In this document: piece after piece, positions 25,636 to 38,810 of the stretch
Layout: every line of letters begins with the position of its first letter
Position numbering within the stretch: the first letter of the stretch is position 1
Assembly: GCF_910589235.1 (NCBI RefSeq)
Contig: NC_060958.1
Coordinates: forward strand, 5,661,713 to 5,725,712
DNA from: Vespa crabro
Lineage: Eukaryota; Arthropoda; Insecta; Hymenoptera; Vespidae
DNA: 64,000 nt
Direction: 5' to 3'
Translations under genes and position numbers: made by a program
The notes under the pieces: model-generated
What the model was told of the DNA's origin: nothing
The model's input: only the letters and a program-made list of their open reading frames with translations
Database searches by the model: none

Positions 25636-26218
25636 CATATATTGCATGATCATCTGCAAAAGCAAGGCATCGTTTCAGGGACGAAGCTGAGAGGCTTGGT
25701 CGTGTTCTTGGATGTAAACTCTTGCGAACATCCGTAAAGGAAGACGTCGGTGTTATGAGCGTATTCCGACATTTAGCATCACGATGTTTACATGAGATGC
25801 GTAGGAATGATAACGATTATCAGGACGATTTAAGGTTGTATTCTACTGGACCGAGATCTCCTTCTGTAATAAGTGAGTAAATCTTTTTTTTTTTTTTTAT
25901 AAATTCTTGATAAGTAAGATTGAAACTTTATTAATGAAAATGTTTCAATAAATTTTATCAATGAAAATGTTTCAATGTATCAATGAAAATACATATTTGT
26001 TTCTTCAAATGAAACGACATATTTGATAATAAATATTATTTATATTTTGTTTTTTTGTTCTTTTTGTTTTCTTTTTCATGTTCGTAGGTGCCTTTAGTCC
26101 AAACGGATCAACGTGTTGTCGTAATAGCGGAAACGGAACGATTGTTTTAAGGTCAGGAGGTAAAACGAGGAATCACAAAAAAAAGAATTTCGTAAAGAGC
26201 GCCTGTAGACTACTCTAA
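20591..26218 (+). CDS. Rab23: Rab23, small GTPase (Hedgehog / planar polarity / cilium-linked Rab)
   Basis: Rab23 is a Ras-superfamily GTPase that dampens Hedgehog signalling in mammals and shapes planar cell polarity in flies. Coding exons are 20591-20623, 23390-23511, 24175-24337, 25207-25286, 25679-25872 and 26088-26218. All are GT-AG and in frame, giving 240 residues (human 237). Start choice: the ATG at 20591 gives MREEELELSLK, matching the short acidic N-terminus of the family; the upstream open extension has no ATG. Motifs: P-loop GNGAVGKS (16-23), Rab23-specific DYKKTIGVDFLERE (37-50), DTAGQEEF (64-71), NKMD (121-124) and TSVKE (150-154). The C-terminus ends CRLL, a CAAX-type box with terminal leucine, suggesting prenylation by GGTase-I rather than the double-cysteine Rab pattern; human Rab23 also has a single CAAX. 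Intron 1 is 2.8 kb and contains a tandem duplication. Confidence 0.97.
22190..22492 (+). repeat. Two-copy tandem duplication of about 149 bp
   Basis: Unit 1 (about 22190-22340) and unit 2 (about 22341-22492) align through TACTTTGA, CTACAT(C/T)GAG, ACTAAAAGGATCGATTTC and the TTCTCGA / CTCGATCTCTCGAGAAT and TGCCTTTTATTTTTC words. The copies differ by small indels and scattered substitutions, so the duplication is old. It lies in Rab23 intron 1. Confidence 0.8.
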
Positions 26219-27088
26219 TCAAAGAAATATTAATCTAGTAAAACACCTACAAGTTGATCGATTTAGAGTGGCAATGTGCAACATAATGTTAATATGTAAC
26301 TTATAGATTATGCCTGAGTGTTTGTAGTACCATCTCCTCTCTGTCTTTATTTTTTAAAGAAAAATTCCGTCCAGGGCGAGTTACAGGAAGATTTTGATGT
26401 GCGTGTGAGCGTGCGAGTGCGTGTGCGTGTGCGTTCGTGCGTGCATGTATGTATGTGTAAACGCTCGTACAAAAAAAAAACAAAAAATAGAGAGAGAGAG
26501 AGAAAGTTAGAAAAAGAATATATATATGATGAAAATTTAATAGTGCAAGACAATGTATGGTACGAACGTATTTGTAAATAATTTTTAATTTGCATATGAA
26601 AAAACGAGCTCGTAGATGTATATTGTCGATGCATTGATAGCAATTAATCATTAATTAATATCTATCGAAATCAATGATTTTTTTACGTATGATTAATATA
26701 ATTAATTTCTTTTTAATACCAATGGGTTAATAGTTTACATCGAAACATATCGAGATGATATAAATTCAGGTAAAATAGTTAGATATACGTATGAATGATT
26801 ATAGAGCGAATATTTATTGCCGTTTTATAAATCGAATATTATATTTATATATTCAATTCCTTTTGAACAATTTTTTCTTTTTTCTTTTTAATTCTGAAAA
26901 CCTTTCGAATTGAATTACATATTTTTATTATTATTATTATTATATATGTATTTAACACGTTTTGTATATATATTTTTACCATTTTTTTTGCAGCGAAATT
27001 TCGACATTATATACTTTTTTGTTAATATTGTCGAGCGAACGTTTAGAATAGACCAAAACTAAATATATATTGCAGACACCTATTTATG

Positions 27089-27135
<47 letters not shown>

Positions 27136-28133
27136 CCCGTATAAGGGAATATTATTTGTTTGACGAGTCGAAATGTTAAACTTTATGATAAGTATTTGTT
27201 AATGTATGGGAGCAGGAAAAAAATAAATTGAGTCGGCTATTTTTAGCTGGTATTTTTTTCTCTTTTTCTTTTTATTTATTTGCATGAAGCATGTTTGTAA
27301 TTTAGTCCAACAACGACGAGAAGAATGTTTCGATTCGAACAAGTCGAAAGTAAAAGAAAATTCAAGCTGGAAAATGATCTCATTTAGTAACCATTTATCT
27401 AATATATACAAATTTCTCTGATTAATATTTAAATCCATTCATTGACGTATATACATATAAACAAACATAGGTAATTTAGTCCATTAACACAATCCTAAGG
27501 TATCATAAAATATATTTAAACTCAACCATTAATCCTCCATTTGTTCTTTTTTTTAAACCAAAAAAAAAAGAATTCGTTTAGAAGAATCGATTTTTGATAT
27601 TATTAAATATTAACAAAGAAAATGATTATAATTAAATTGTGCAAATGGAGTAATGGGAAGAGTTTAAGAAAGATTCGAACTCCATTCTGTATCCATTTGT
27701 TTTTTATTATTCTTTTCTTTTTTTGATCGGAGAAAAATTCTAATTCGTTCTGTTTAAAAGAAACAAGTTTTTGATACTATTGTGTTAACGAAAAAAAAAA
27801 AAACAAATTCTAATAATTAACGCATTATTAAAGAAAAAAATGAAACCGACGTTTTCTGTTTCACTGACCATCAAACTGGAAACGTAATTAGTATCCTATA
27901 ATTAAATGTATACATATTCATCAATTTTGAACAAAATATTTCATTTATTATATCCAACATTTAAATATTGCGCACTAAATGTATATAAACGCATGTAAAT
28001 ATTTAAACGTTTGTTATCTGAACAGATGTGTATGCATATTTGATATACATATGTACATATTTTTCAATACCGTCCAAGTACGCTTCAGGTAAGATCAGGT
28101 AAGATCATTTTCATACTATATATATATAGTGTG

Positions 28134-28179
<46 letters not shown>

Positions 28180-28298
28180 TCAAACAATGTGTTAAAGTGT
28201 GAAAATCTACTAGAAAGATCTTAAGAAAGTAAGGAATGCAGTACAAATGGCGTGAAAGATCAAAAAAAAGAAAAATAAATAAATAAATAAATAAAATC

Positions 28299-28618
28299 AA
28301 GGAGGAAGAAGAAGAAGAAGAAGAAGAAGAAGAAGAAGAAGAAGATGAAGAAGAAGAAGATGAAGAAACTAAGGAAGGGAGAAAGGAAAGTCATCGAAGA
28401 CGAAGAAGAAGAAGAAGAAAAGGAAGAAGAAGAGGGAGAAGAAGGAAAAGGAAAAAAGAAAAGGTGGAGGAGTGGGAGAACGTGAACATGATTCGTGCAT
28501 GCTATCGTCTCTTAAAGTCAGTAGAAGAAGAGGAGGTAGACTCGTGCACGGCGTGCTTCTCCTCTTCCTCCTACTCCTCCTCTTCATCCTCCTCCTTTCT
28601 TCTCCTCCTTCTCCTCTC
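28299..28618. repeat. Purine-rich block followed by complementary pyrimidine block
   Basis: Positions 28299-28480 are nearly pure purine (GAA/GGA units with rare T or C). After about 75 nt, 28556-28618 is nearly pure pyrimidine built of TCC/CTT units. The two are broadly complementary, and TAGAAGAAGAGGAGGTAG (about 28521-28539) can pair with the following CTTCTCCTCTTCCTCCTAC. The open frames here (Arg/Lys/Glu and Leu runs) are composition artefacts. Confidence 0.8.
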
Positions 28619-28619
28619 A

Positions 28620-28995
28620 TAGCTCGTTCCTTTTCCGTGCTATCTCGTCCTCCCAGTACCTATCAGACAGTCACGCGGTCACGAAGCAACCGTGAACTCG
28701 CTTCGCTCGTAAAAGACTCCCAGAGAGTCACGGTACATAACGCGCTTCCGCTTGGTCTTCGTCTCTTTACACAGAGATTCATATATTTTTTTCCTTTTTT
28801 TTTCTTTTTTTTTCTTTTTGTTTTTATTTTTATCCTTTTGTCCCCGCCCTTTCCCCGTTTTTTTTTCTTTTCGTTTGTTTCCTATCTTCTTTTTTTTCTT
28901 CCTTTTTTATTTTTCTCCTTTTTTCTTTTTTTATTCGTTCCTCTCGTTGCAGACCTCCTTCTCTCTACTGCGTTTGAATCACGAATGATATGCAC
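28620..28995 (+). promoter_or_regulatory. Possible unassigned promoter and 5' exon
   Basis: Mixed-composition sequence at 28620-28770 has CpG words and CAGACAGTCACGCGGTCACG. After a T-rich run comes CTCTCGTTGCAG, an acceptor, and then a 44-nt piece (28952-28995) ending at a strong donor CAC|GTGAGT. It includes an ATG at 28985. The arrangement looks like a 5' UTR intron and a small second exon of a plus-strand transcript. Joining the ATG frame directly to the myosin exon at 45321 gives an immediate stop, so if it belongs to that gene it is untranslated. Confidence 0.22.
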
Positions 28996-29229
28996 GTGAG
29001 TAACAAAAACTTATTGTTGTTTGTTTATCGTTAAAACTGTTTTTCGTAGAATAATCATTTCTTTTACCTTTATTACGAGTCATGATTGTTGTTGTCACGA
29101 ATCATCGATCTTTCTATTGTTATTTGAATTATATTGCGTTTACTTTTATTTTCTTCTTCTTCTTCTTCTTCTCTTATATAGAATTTTTCTTTATTTTGTT
29201 TTTATCTAGAAAATTAATATTGATATTGC

Positions 29230-29266
<37 letters not shown>

Positions 29267-29323
29267 GTTATTGTCGCTATCGTTGTTGTGTTTTAATATG
29301 CCCTCGATCTATGAGATTATTAG

Positions 29324-29374
<51 letters not shown>

Positions 29375-30229
29375 ATATATCTATATATTATTAATAACAT
29401 GTAAAAATAATTTTCTTTAAAAAGAGATAATTTAATGTTTATTTTATTCACAAATATTCATTTAAATCTCAGAAAAAAAGCAGAACTGTGAAATAAAGAA
29501 AAAAACAGATTTATGATAAATCGTGGACAAAGTGTCGTAAATATAGTAGTTAAAAATTAGATTAAAAATGTACATACACGCATATGTAAATATTTACTCT
29601 CTTCGTAAACGATAAATCTATTTGTAATAGATATACATAAGATGTAATAATAACGTGTACGGTGAATTTATATACTGTGATAATAAATTTATATTATAAT
29701 TAGTCGATAAATCAAAGTAGCACAAAGCTCTAAAATATGAGATATGTCTCTTTGATGAATTTTGATAGAAAACTATATAACGCCGTGTAAGAACATGCGA
29801 GCGATAATTTACAATCGCATAAAGTGAAGTAACGAGGATAATGCGCATCGCGGTGCATCAAGAACGATGATTATGAGAATCATGCTTGTATTTTTATGAA
29901 CTTCCGGATGATGATACAAAGTAATATTAAAACTGATTTTTCTTTTTCACTCAAGCTTGTAACATTACGATTTTTTTTTCTTATTTTTCATTTCTAATTC
30001 TAATCTCACGACGTAACTCATTATCAACTAATATTGTTAAAGCATAATTTTATGCACAAATCTTTTTAAATTTCATTATTATAGGATTTTGAATGCTTAT
30101 GAATAATTCATGAAGTATGACATTTCAAAGATATTTCACATTCTTCGAACGTATATACCAAAGATCTTACCTATCAGGGAAAAAAAGTAGAAAGGAAAGA
30201 ATTGTGTATATCTAAAATTAAGATAAAGG

Positions 30230-30276
<47 letters not shown>

Positions 30277-30783
30277 ATGAATGAATGATAACAACAACAA
30301 CAATAAAATATATAATAAGAAATATATATATATAAATACACACATACATATATATATATTATATATAGCTAGACGATCGAGTTTCATATGAGAATTGGCG
30401 CGAAACAGGAATGCTAAATTAGTTAATTTGTGTTAGTGTTGTTCGACGCACATTTCAAGGAAAATTTCCATATATAAACAAGAGTATTCGTGAGTGTACA
30501 GTGAACTCGACCGCGAAACAAAGGTCATCGGAATTACTTCTTATGGACAAGTCGGAACAAGTATTTTACACATGTTACATATACACATACGCACGTACAC
30601 ACATACACACACACACACATATATATACGTGTGTGTATATAAGTATACACATAGTATGAGTTTTGATCTCTTTGAGGTTGTTTTTCAAGGGCATTGAAAG
30701 ACGACTCATGAAAGCTTCCAGCAAGTTACCATATATGGTAAAGTCGATAATTTCGAAGCAATCGGAAGGTAATGATTGTAATA

Positions 30784-30786
<3 letters not shown>

Positions 30787-30843
<57 letters not shown>

Positions 30844-31054
30844 TAATTTATATACAGAAATCAATATTTTTTTACGTTAGATATTTTCTTTTTATATAAG
30901 AAAATTAGAAACCCCATAAAAACATTGAAATAATATTCATAAGATTTTGTAAAATGTTGTATATATTTATTTTCGTTAATTTAAAGTGTCAATTTATGAT
31001 TATACATTTATTTACTTATTTTCGATCGTTACATTAACCAGAATGACTTTACTT

Positions 31055-31131
<77 letters not shown>

Positions 31132-31169
31132 TTGCTTCGTTCCATATATAAGAATATATATATATATAA

Positions 31170-31210
<41 letters not shown>
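30787..31210 (+). repeat. Cluster of long (AT)n arrays
   Basis: Three AT arrays: 30787-30840, 31059-31129 and about 31151-31210. The last two are each followed by the same word ATCCTTGCTTCGTTC (31128-31143 and 31209-31224), showing that the second unit arose by a local duplication that included the flank. Confidence 0.9.
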
Positions 31211-31212
<2 letters not shown>

Positions 31213-31785
31213 CCTTGCTTCGTTCACATTAACTAATAATCCTAGAGACTTTAAATGAATACTTAGTGGTGACTTTCGGAGCTCATAAAATTCGAATATG
31301 TGAAAGCAGATGGATGAAAAGTCTGACGTTCGTCAGTACAACTATTTTTTACCGAATAACGACTCAGAACAATGAATACGTAAATCGAGATTTACGATAT
31401 AAAATTCCGAAATATAAGACATATACGACGTTGTAAAATATGTATGTCTCATAAAGAATAAATTTTGTTGAATAATTACAAGTTAATTTTTTTCAATAAT
31501 ATTTTAACGTTATAAGGAAATGCAAATAAAAATGTTATGAATAAAGTTGAAGAAAAAGATGAAGGGGAGGGGGAAAGGAAGAAAGAAGAAAGAACAAAAA
31601 GAAAAAAATGAAATGAATGATATAATTTATATGTGGGATTTAGCCCACAAAAGCACATACATGGAATGCACCGTTTCGTTTAGTTATGGGTATTAGTCTA
31701 AATACATTTTGTTTGTTCCGTTCTAAAGCGTATTTTTCTTATAAAAGTACATGTATGTATATAATATTAACAGTATAGATACATG

Positions 31786-31852
<67 letters not shown>

Positions 31853-32177
31853 GTATATATACATAACTGTACGTTAAGATATAATTACATAATCTTAGGA
31901 TAGGAAGAACAAACGAGTGAATGGAACGAAGAGTATACACGTTGTCAATTAAAAGCGAACTAATTATTATTGCATTAAAAATATCATACACAATGATATA
32001 CGTTTATTATTTGTAAAATAAGTTGTTACGCAGAAAGCTGAAATAATTGTAATGAATTTACATAGAGTAAGTCACCGTAAACGATTTCAGTCGGCTTTGA
32101 TTTTTAAATGACAAAAATTATATATTTTCTTGATGATTGTTAACAATTGTCGATATTCAGAAAAAAAGTGAAAGAAG

Positions 32178-32209
<32 letters not shown>

Positions 32210-32836
32210 ATTAGATAACTTCGATGAAGGTATGATTATACAGATGTTACGATAATAACTATTGCTCTCTTGCTAAAAATAAAAGTTTCTCCATGTCGAT
32301 AGAGATAATAATCGGTTAAGGAAGTACAACGACATCGAGAATGTTTATTTGTAGAAAATAAGTAACGATTGTGCAATGAGAGTAATAGAAAATACTATTA
32401 GATTCTTCTTGTAGTTTCCAACAATTGAAGAAGATTTTGAGAAAGTTTAGAAATATATTTATGCTTATACTATCTTTATTTCATTAGTTTTTATAATAAT
32501 CCAAATTTTTACTTCTTTTATTTTTTCTTTTTTTTTTTATAGGACCTTCTCATTTAACACTTTAGATATTCGATGTTTTCTTTTTTTTTTTTTTTGTTGA
32601 GATAATTCGATAGATAACATTGATTCAATATAAAAAGATATCATTCATTACAAATATTTCGAAGGAAGTCTCTTTCTAAAGTTTATGATTAATCTTTAAG
32701 TTTTTGTTTTGTATGATTTCAATTTGCCATTGATTTAATTTTTTTCTTTTCTTTAGATCACAAATAAATCATCGCGTGATTCTTTCCGCGTGAGAATTTT
32801 TATAACTTTCTCTGTATTATTCACGTAATTCATCGA

Positions 32837-32884
<48 letters not shown>

Positions 32885-33569
32885 AAAGGGAGGAAGAAAG
32901 AAAGAAAGAATGAAAGAAAGCAAGTTGTTTAATGAGTATAATAAATTCAATATAATACAGTACGCTTATTGTTACGCATTAAACACTGACGATTAGAATT
33001 TTCAGGAATGATTCGTCGTAAAAAATAACGTCATTTCCGATAAGGAAATTAAAACGTATGATTAATTCGGTCTTTCAACAACTTTTACAATTAATTTCAA
33101 AGAATTCATGATTAATGTTATCATTATCATCCGTTATTGATATAAAAGATATGTAAACACTTTTCGAAGAATTTCATTTATGCTATATATAAAAAGCAAA
33201 AAAAAAATTTTTTCTTTTCTTTTTTTTTTTAGAATTTATATATATATATATTCTATTTATATATTTTTATATATATTTTCTCTCTTTCTATAAATAAATA
33301 AATAAATATATATATATATATATATATAGAGGAAATTAAAACGAAAATCGATAAGTCATATATTTGAAATTTGATAAGAGATATCATCGATGGTCATCGA
33401 ATATATGTTAATACATATACGCATACATACATGTATGTAATATATACATAATAATATTACCGGTTTTCTTTGTTGTTCTCGTTCAATGCTACGAGTTCAT
33501 TATTGATTTATTCGAATTGTTGGCGTTAAATGATAGATAGATTATCTTTTAAGTGAATACAAAAAAGTA

Positions 33570-33573
33570 CGAT

Positions 33574-33632
<59 letters not shown>
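33570..33632 (+). repeat. (ACATAT)n hexanucleotide microsatellite
   Basis: About ten ACATAT units in a row, unlike the dinucleotide and trinucleotide arrays elsewhere in the window. It is non-coding. Confidence 0.9.
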
Positions 33633-34740
33633 AGGGTGACTCAAAGGTTGTTAAATAAGTCCGATAATTTTTAGGTTTGTAGTTTTACGATCTTCTGAAA
33701 AAAAAGAAAGAAAACAAAATTACTGTATGAATAGTCTCGAAAAAAAAAAGTAATCGATTTTCAATATCATCTAATATATTAAATATATATGAAATTTGTA
33801 TAAGTATATACATTTTCACGAATGTCATATTTCTCTCGTGACATTGTAGCAGAAAAGTAGAATATACTATTTTTTCTTTCTTTTTTCCTTTTTCTGTTTT
33901 TTTTTTTTTTTTTTTTTTTACGGATAAATTAGTTATTAGAGCATTTAGAAATATCGAAATATTTATTTCTATACTTTCTAAAGAATTCGTAAGATAAGTC
34001 TCGCATGCAAATTATCGGCTCAGCGAACAAACTCGCAAGGACTTTCGATGAATTCATATAATTGCGATACGATTTTCTCCCGATGGCAGACTTGATATAT
34101 TTAAGCGCGTTACTTATGTACATACATACATATATAAGTTATTTCTTTTTTTTTTTTATCAATATTTATTTACAGTAATATTTCGTAGCTTGGAAAAGGT
34201 GGAATGGACGGGAAGGTAGAAAGAAAGCGAATTATTCGATTTTGTTCCCGTTCTATCCGGTCGATCGTGTAACGATCGTGACGAATTCTGAATAAAAGGA
34301 TGCTTTCACCAATTCGTTCGATCATTTTCTTGCGATATAATCTGGAAACGCTCTATAGCAAACGCAACTTCCGTTCTTCTTTACCGTTGTTATTTTAATT
34401 TCTTCCATTTTGTTTCCTTTTTTTATTCTTCTTTTTTTTCTTCTTTTTTCTTTCTACATTCCTCTTCGTTAAAACTGTTGTATTTTCGTAGCCGTTGAAA
34501 AGTACTTTTTATTCTGTCATTTCTTTCTTTCTTTTTTTTTCCTACCAGCTGGCTGCACTTATCGTTATCCTTATATAAATAACGCCAAGTAGATAAATGA
34601 TAATTTTTTTTGAGGATAGCAATAGCTTTATTGGTCGATATTGGTATTTTTTTCTTTTTTAACTATTTCTTGCTTTATGTCGGAGATAATAATAATAATA
34701 AACAAAAAAAAAATAGAATAGAAATAATGGACAGAGATAG

Positions 34741-34777
<37 letters not shown>

Positions 34778-35518
34778 AAGAATGTATTTTTCATTTTTTT
34801 TTTTGTTAATGATACATTTTGTAATTATTCATTCAAAATCATTTTATGTTCCTTTTTGTTCGTATAATAATTCACCAAAGGAGTATTTAAATAATCTACG
34901 TATCAGCTTGTCCTTCTTCTCACGGATTTAATCGTTCTTTCTCACACGGCTTTATTCTCGAACATATGTACTTACTTATTTACTTCTTGTTTTTTTAGAG
35001 AACCGGTAGCGAGAATGTAAGTACATATATATAGCTCGTGTGGGAATTCTCGAGGACGTGCGAGCTCTCTTTGTCGTTGCATAGACAAGTATCTATTTCT
35101 TTTCATCTTTTTTTCTTTTAAATACATAGTTACATAAAGACATATATATATATGTACGTAGTTACATTAGATACATAGATATGGTTCTTTAGTTCTTCGA
35201 CGTTAACTAATAAGGAAAAAATATTAATATTCTATTCGATTATCCGAAAGATATATAAAATAATTTCGATCATTTAGATAGATGAATTATCGATTCATTA
35301 TAATCACTCAATGTCTATATACATTATTAATTGCACATACATACATATATTAATTGCATACACATCCATACTTATGTACTATCGATGATCACTTAACTAT
35401 AATTAAACGATTGATGATTGAGCATCATGAAAGTATTTGAAAGGTGTTCTTCTGACGACTTTCCGACCGGTTATACAAGTTCTTTTGTTTCAATAAAAAT
35501 GTTCTCTATCTCTCTTTC

Positions 35519-35555
<37 letters not shown>

Positions 35556-36050
35556 TTATCTAGACATATATATGGGGATCAAGTTATGTTAGCTCCCGAT
35601 AACACTTTGTACAGACTTTCATGGCCTTTTCATAAGTCATAACTTGTCAAAAGTAATTTGTCCTGAATTTTTACTCTTTATCCTTTTTTTTTTTCTTTTA
35701 ATTTCTCTGTTTAACAATTATCATCCTCTGATCGGATTCATCACTATAATTTTGATTTCAGATAAACATTAATAGTTGATTTCAGATAAACATTAAAAGA
35801 AAAATAGAGAGAAATTGATTCGATTCAAAGAGCACAAATGATTAATAGCCAGATCAATTAAGGTTATCGCAATATATTTTGATCGGATCTTAATGCGCGA
35901 TTCGATTTCTTCTTCTGGTTTCTCATTGGATCGGATCTTCTTTCGTCGATCCTATTTTCTTTATTCGATCAGAAACAATCTATTTACAATCTTGCGATAG
36001 GTAGCAAAAGTATTTACTGCTACTGCTGTTGCTGCTGCTGCTGCTGCTGC

Positions 36051-36084
<34 letters not shown>

Positions 36085-36098
36085 ATTGGTGCTCTTAC

Positions 36099-36356
36099 TT
36101 GTACATGGGTATATTATATATTGTATCTATATGTATGTGGTATCTGTCTAACGCTTTTCCCGATTGTCGAGCGAGTTTAATAGAGCGATACTTCGTGGCT
36201 CGTTTGAAGATTTCGATCGTTAAAAGTAACCATGCTCGTAAGCCTCACGTTCTACCCATTTACGGAACTCTTCTGCCAGGTGATGGCTCGTTGAACTGCT
36301 ACGAAACGAAGAACGACGACCTGATTAATCTAAATGAAAGTGCTCCGCGTTTATAA
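36099..36356 (+). other. Unresolved open frame with coding-like composition
   Basis: An 85-codon open frame ends at 36356, just before a donor-like TTCGTAAGT. From about 36140 its sequence is not repetitive and has more G and C than its flanks; it includes SNHARKPHVLPIYGTLLPGD. I do not recognise a family. A CTG/TTG trinucleotide run (about 36015-36083) lies just upstream. It may be a 5' UTR exon, a relic or chance; no acceptor is clear. Confidence 0.18.
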
Positions 36357-36777
36357 TTCGTAAGTCCCTTCGATAGAAAACAGTTCGATCGTTTCACTCC
36401 TCTCTCTCTCCCTCTCTCTCTCTCTATCTCTCTCTTTCTTTTTTTTCGTCTTTACTTTCATCATTATTATATTAATGAGATTAATGTTTTTTTCACTTTT
36501 TTTTGGTGCGATTGTATGCACATCGATCAAATATACGGTAAAGTGTCGTTATGTTATCGTGTAGATCATTTACGGATTTAACTTTCAAAAGGTCTGAGAC
36601 GTCGTAAAATCTTTTTTCTATATAATTCCCATTAAAATAAATTAATTATGTATAATATTTATATTTACATTTTCTTCGTTTCAACTGTTCATGCAAATGA
36701 CCGGTAATTAATAGCTAGAAATTAAAATAAAAATCCATATTTGATTTTATAGTTCCAAAATTATATATAATAGTATA

Positions 36778-36828
<51 letters not shown>

Positions 36829-37320
36829 AATGACAGCTATATCGAATATTAAATTAAATATATTTTTATTATAATGTATAATATAAATTTATATCGTCAT
36901 TTTGGATCCGATGTGAACACTGCTCATCATCGAGCGCGTTAATCCATCACTGGCATAAAACAAAGATATGCAAAATTCATTGAAAATTTGTAATACGTGG
37001 AACATTTTGTCGGTTGATTGCAATCACGAGAAAAAAAAAAGAAACCTCAGTGTTTTTGAAAGCGTTGTTTACGCGTCGTGTAAATCGTTAATAGCGATTA
37101 GTATGAAAACGAATTTTTTACGATATACTAAAACTACAATCGAAAAAATATTAACGTCATTCACTTAATTTGTACGAGTTATTTTTTTTTGTTTTGCGAT
37201 AAAGTATCTCGAAATCTTATACGAAAGCAGTGTATTTAATTTTTCTTGGATAACACTTTGTAGATATATTTTTTCTCTTACTTACTCATTGAAACTTTTT
37301 TTCTAACGTGCGATAGAATT

Positions 37321-37640
37321 TTTCAAGACAAATATAACGATGCGAATAAATTCGAATATTAAAAGATCGTAGATAAGTAAGTGTCATTTTTCATTGCACG
37401 CCAGTATAATCATCCTTATTATACGGCGAGCGTTCAATGTTGGCTGATTATAGTCAGCTATAGCAAGTGAACGTACCTTTTCAAGACGTATCCAACGTTA
37501 TGAATAAGCTTGAATATTAAAATATCCTATATGAAGTATTGCCAATTTTAATTGCACGCCAGTATAGTTAGTCGTCTTTATAATATACAACGAGCGTTCT
37601 ACATTGGCCGATTATGGTGTTATCTTTAGTAAGAAGTAAA
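37321..37640 (+). repeat. Two-copy diverged tandem duplication, period 158 bp
   Basis: TTTCAAGAC (37321 and 37479), GAATATTAAAA, TTGCACGCCAGTATA (about 37394 and 37552) and the CGAGCGTTC / TTGGC(T/C)GATTAT words recur at a constant 158-bp offset. Similarity is roughly three quarters by eye. Neither unit is open in any frame. Confidence 0.8.
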
Positions 37641-38346
37641 ATTTGATTGAACGTTATTTCTTTTACTTTTTTAATTTTTTTTTTTTTTTTTTACGATAAA
37701 TCATAAATTCAATGTATCAATCGATCGTTTTATCTATGATTAGCAAATATCTTTAAGTAGTTCGAAATCGTCATGGAAGTGTACTTGTTTACTGACATCG
37801 ATATTGATTGATTTCATCAAATTACATAATCAAAGCAATAGGAAATGTAATTAATTCAGTGTATGAAATAGGATCGATATTTACACGTTTCAATGAGTTT
37901 TACTAAATTCAATGTGTTTTGGATTAATCTCAATACTCGATCGATATCTATTAGAACGATATTCTATTATCATCGTATTAATCTAAATTAAAATATAACA
38001 ATTTATTCATCTTTAAATAAATAATTTCTAACTAAACTTAATATTTACTCAGCGGATTATTCGTTCATTCGAAGTAATACGTGCATTAATGTATCTAATA
38101 ACGCGAGGAAAATCGTCTTTCCGATTTACATTAGTCGAGGACTATGAGTCAATGACATTTCATTTTGTATTGCTCGGTAATGTTCGCTTTTTGCTGATTC
38201 CCATCTTGAATCGTTCATTACAACGGGAAATCGAAGTTAACTATAACTTATGCACATAATTTTCGTACTTATTTACGGTGGTACATAGGAGCTCGTTAGC
38301 GAAGTTTAGAAAACGATCTTGACATACCGTTTCTAATTTTCTTTCG

Positions 38347-38390
<44 letters not shown>

Positions 38391-38545
38391 CATCATTGTT
38401 TAACAGAAATATTTTCCTTCGAAAGAAAAGTAAACGAGAACAGAAGATTCCTCGACTTTATAATTATAGAATGAAAATGGGAAAGAAAAAAAAAGAAAAA
38501 TTTGAAGAAATTCGTTTTAATTGAATATCTACGACATATTTATTC

Positions 38546-38586
<41 letters not shown>

Positions 38587-38654
38587 TTTTTTTTTCTAAA
38601 TAAGTTCGAACGATCGGACAGACAATTGAAATAAAAAAAAAAAGGAAGGTTAGT

Positions 38655-38810
38655 TAGACCGTAACGAGAATGAAAGCGGCCAAGCGGCAGAGAGTGTCCA
38701 ACAACGGTCAAAGGTTTGAAAGTAGGGCTTCGCATTATCACAGCATTAACACACTTCTACGAAGCCGCAGGTGCAACGACATCCAAATACTTTTGAAGGA
38801 CCTCACTTGT
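38655..38810 (-). mobile_element. Possible Tc1/mariner-type relic
   Basis: On the minus strand the segment from 38810 begins GAGGTCCTTCAAAAGTATTTGGATGTCG. Its CAAAAGTATTTGGA core resembles the ends of Tc1-like elements in insects (recalled, not searched). The interior has a 7-bp perfect stem GGCTTCG / CGAAGCC (38726-38766 region). No second terminus or transposase frame is visible, so this is at most a fragment. Confidence 0.22.

Noticed and set aside
28472..28999. 175-codon plus-strand open frame
   Set aside because: Largely Leu and Phe runs from pyrimidine and T-rich tracts; only the splice-like piece near its end was kept as a weak candidate.
36015..36083. CTG/TTG (antisense CAG/CAA) repeat as a possible polyglutamine exon
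   Set aside because: The antisense polyGln frame stops at TAG immediately after the run, and no exon structure surrounds it.
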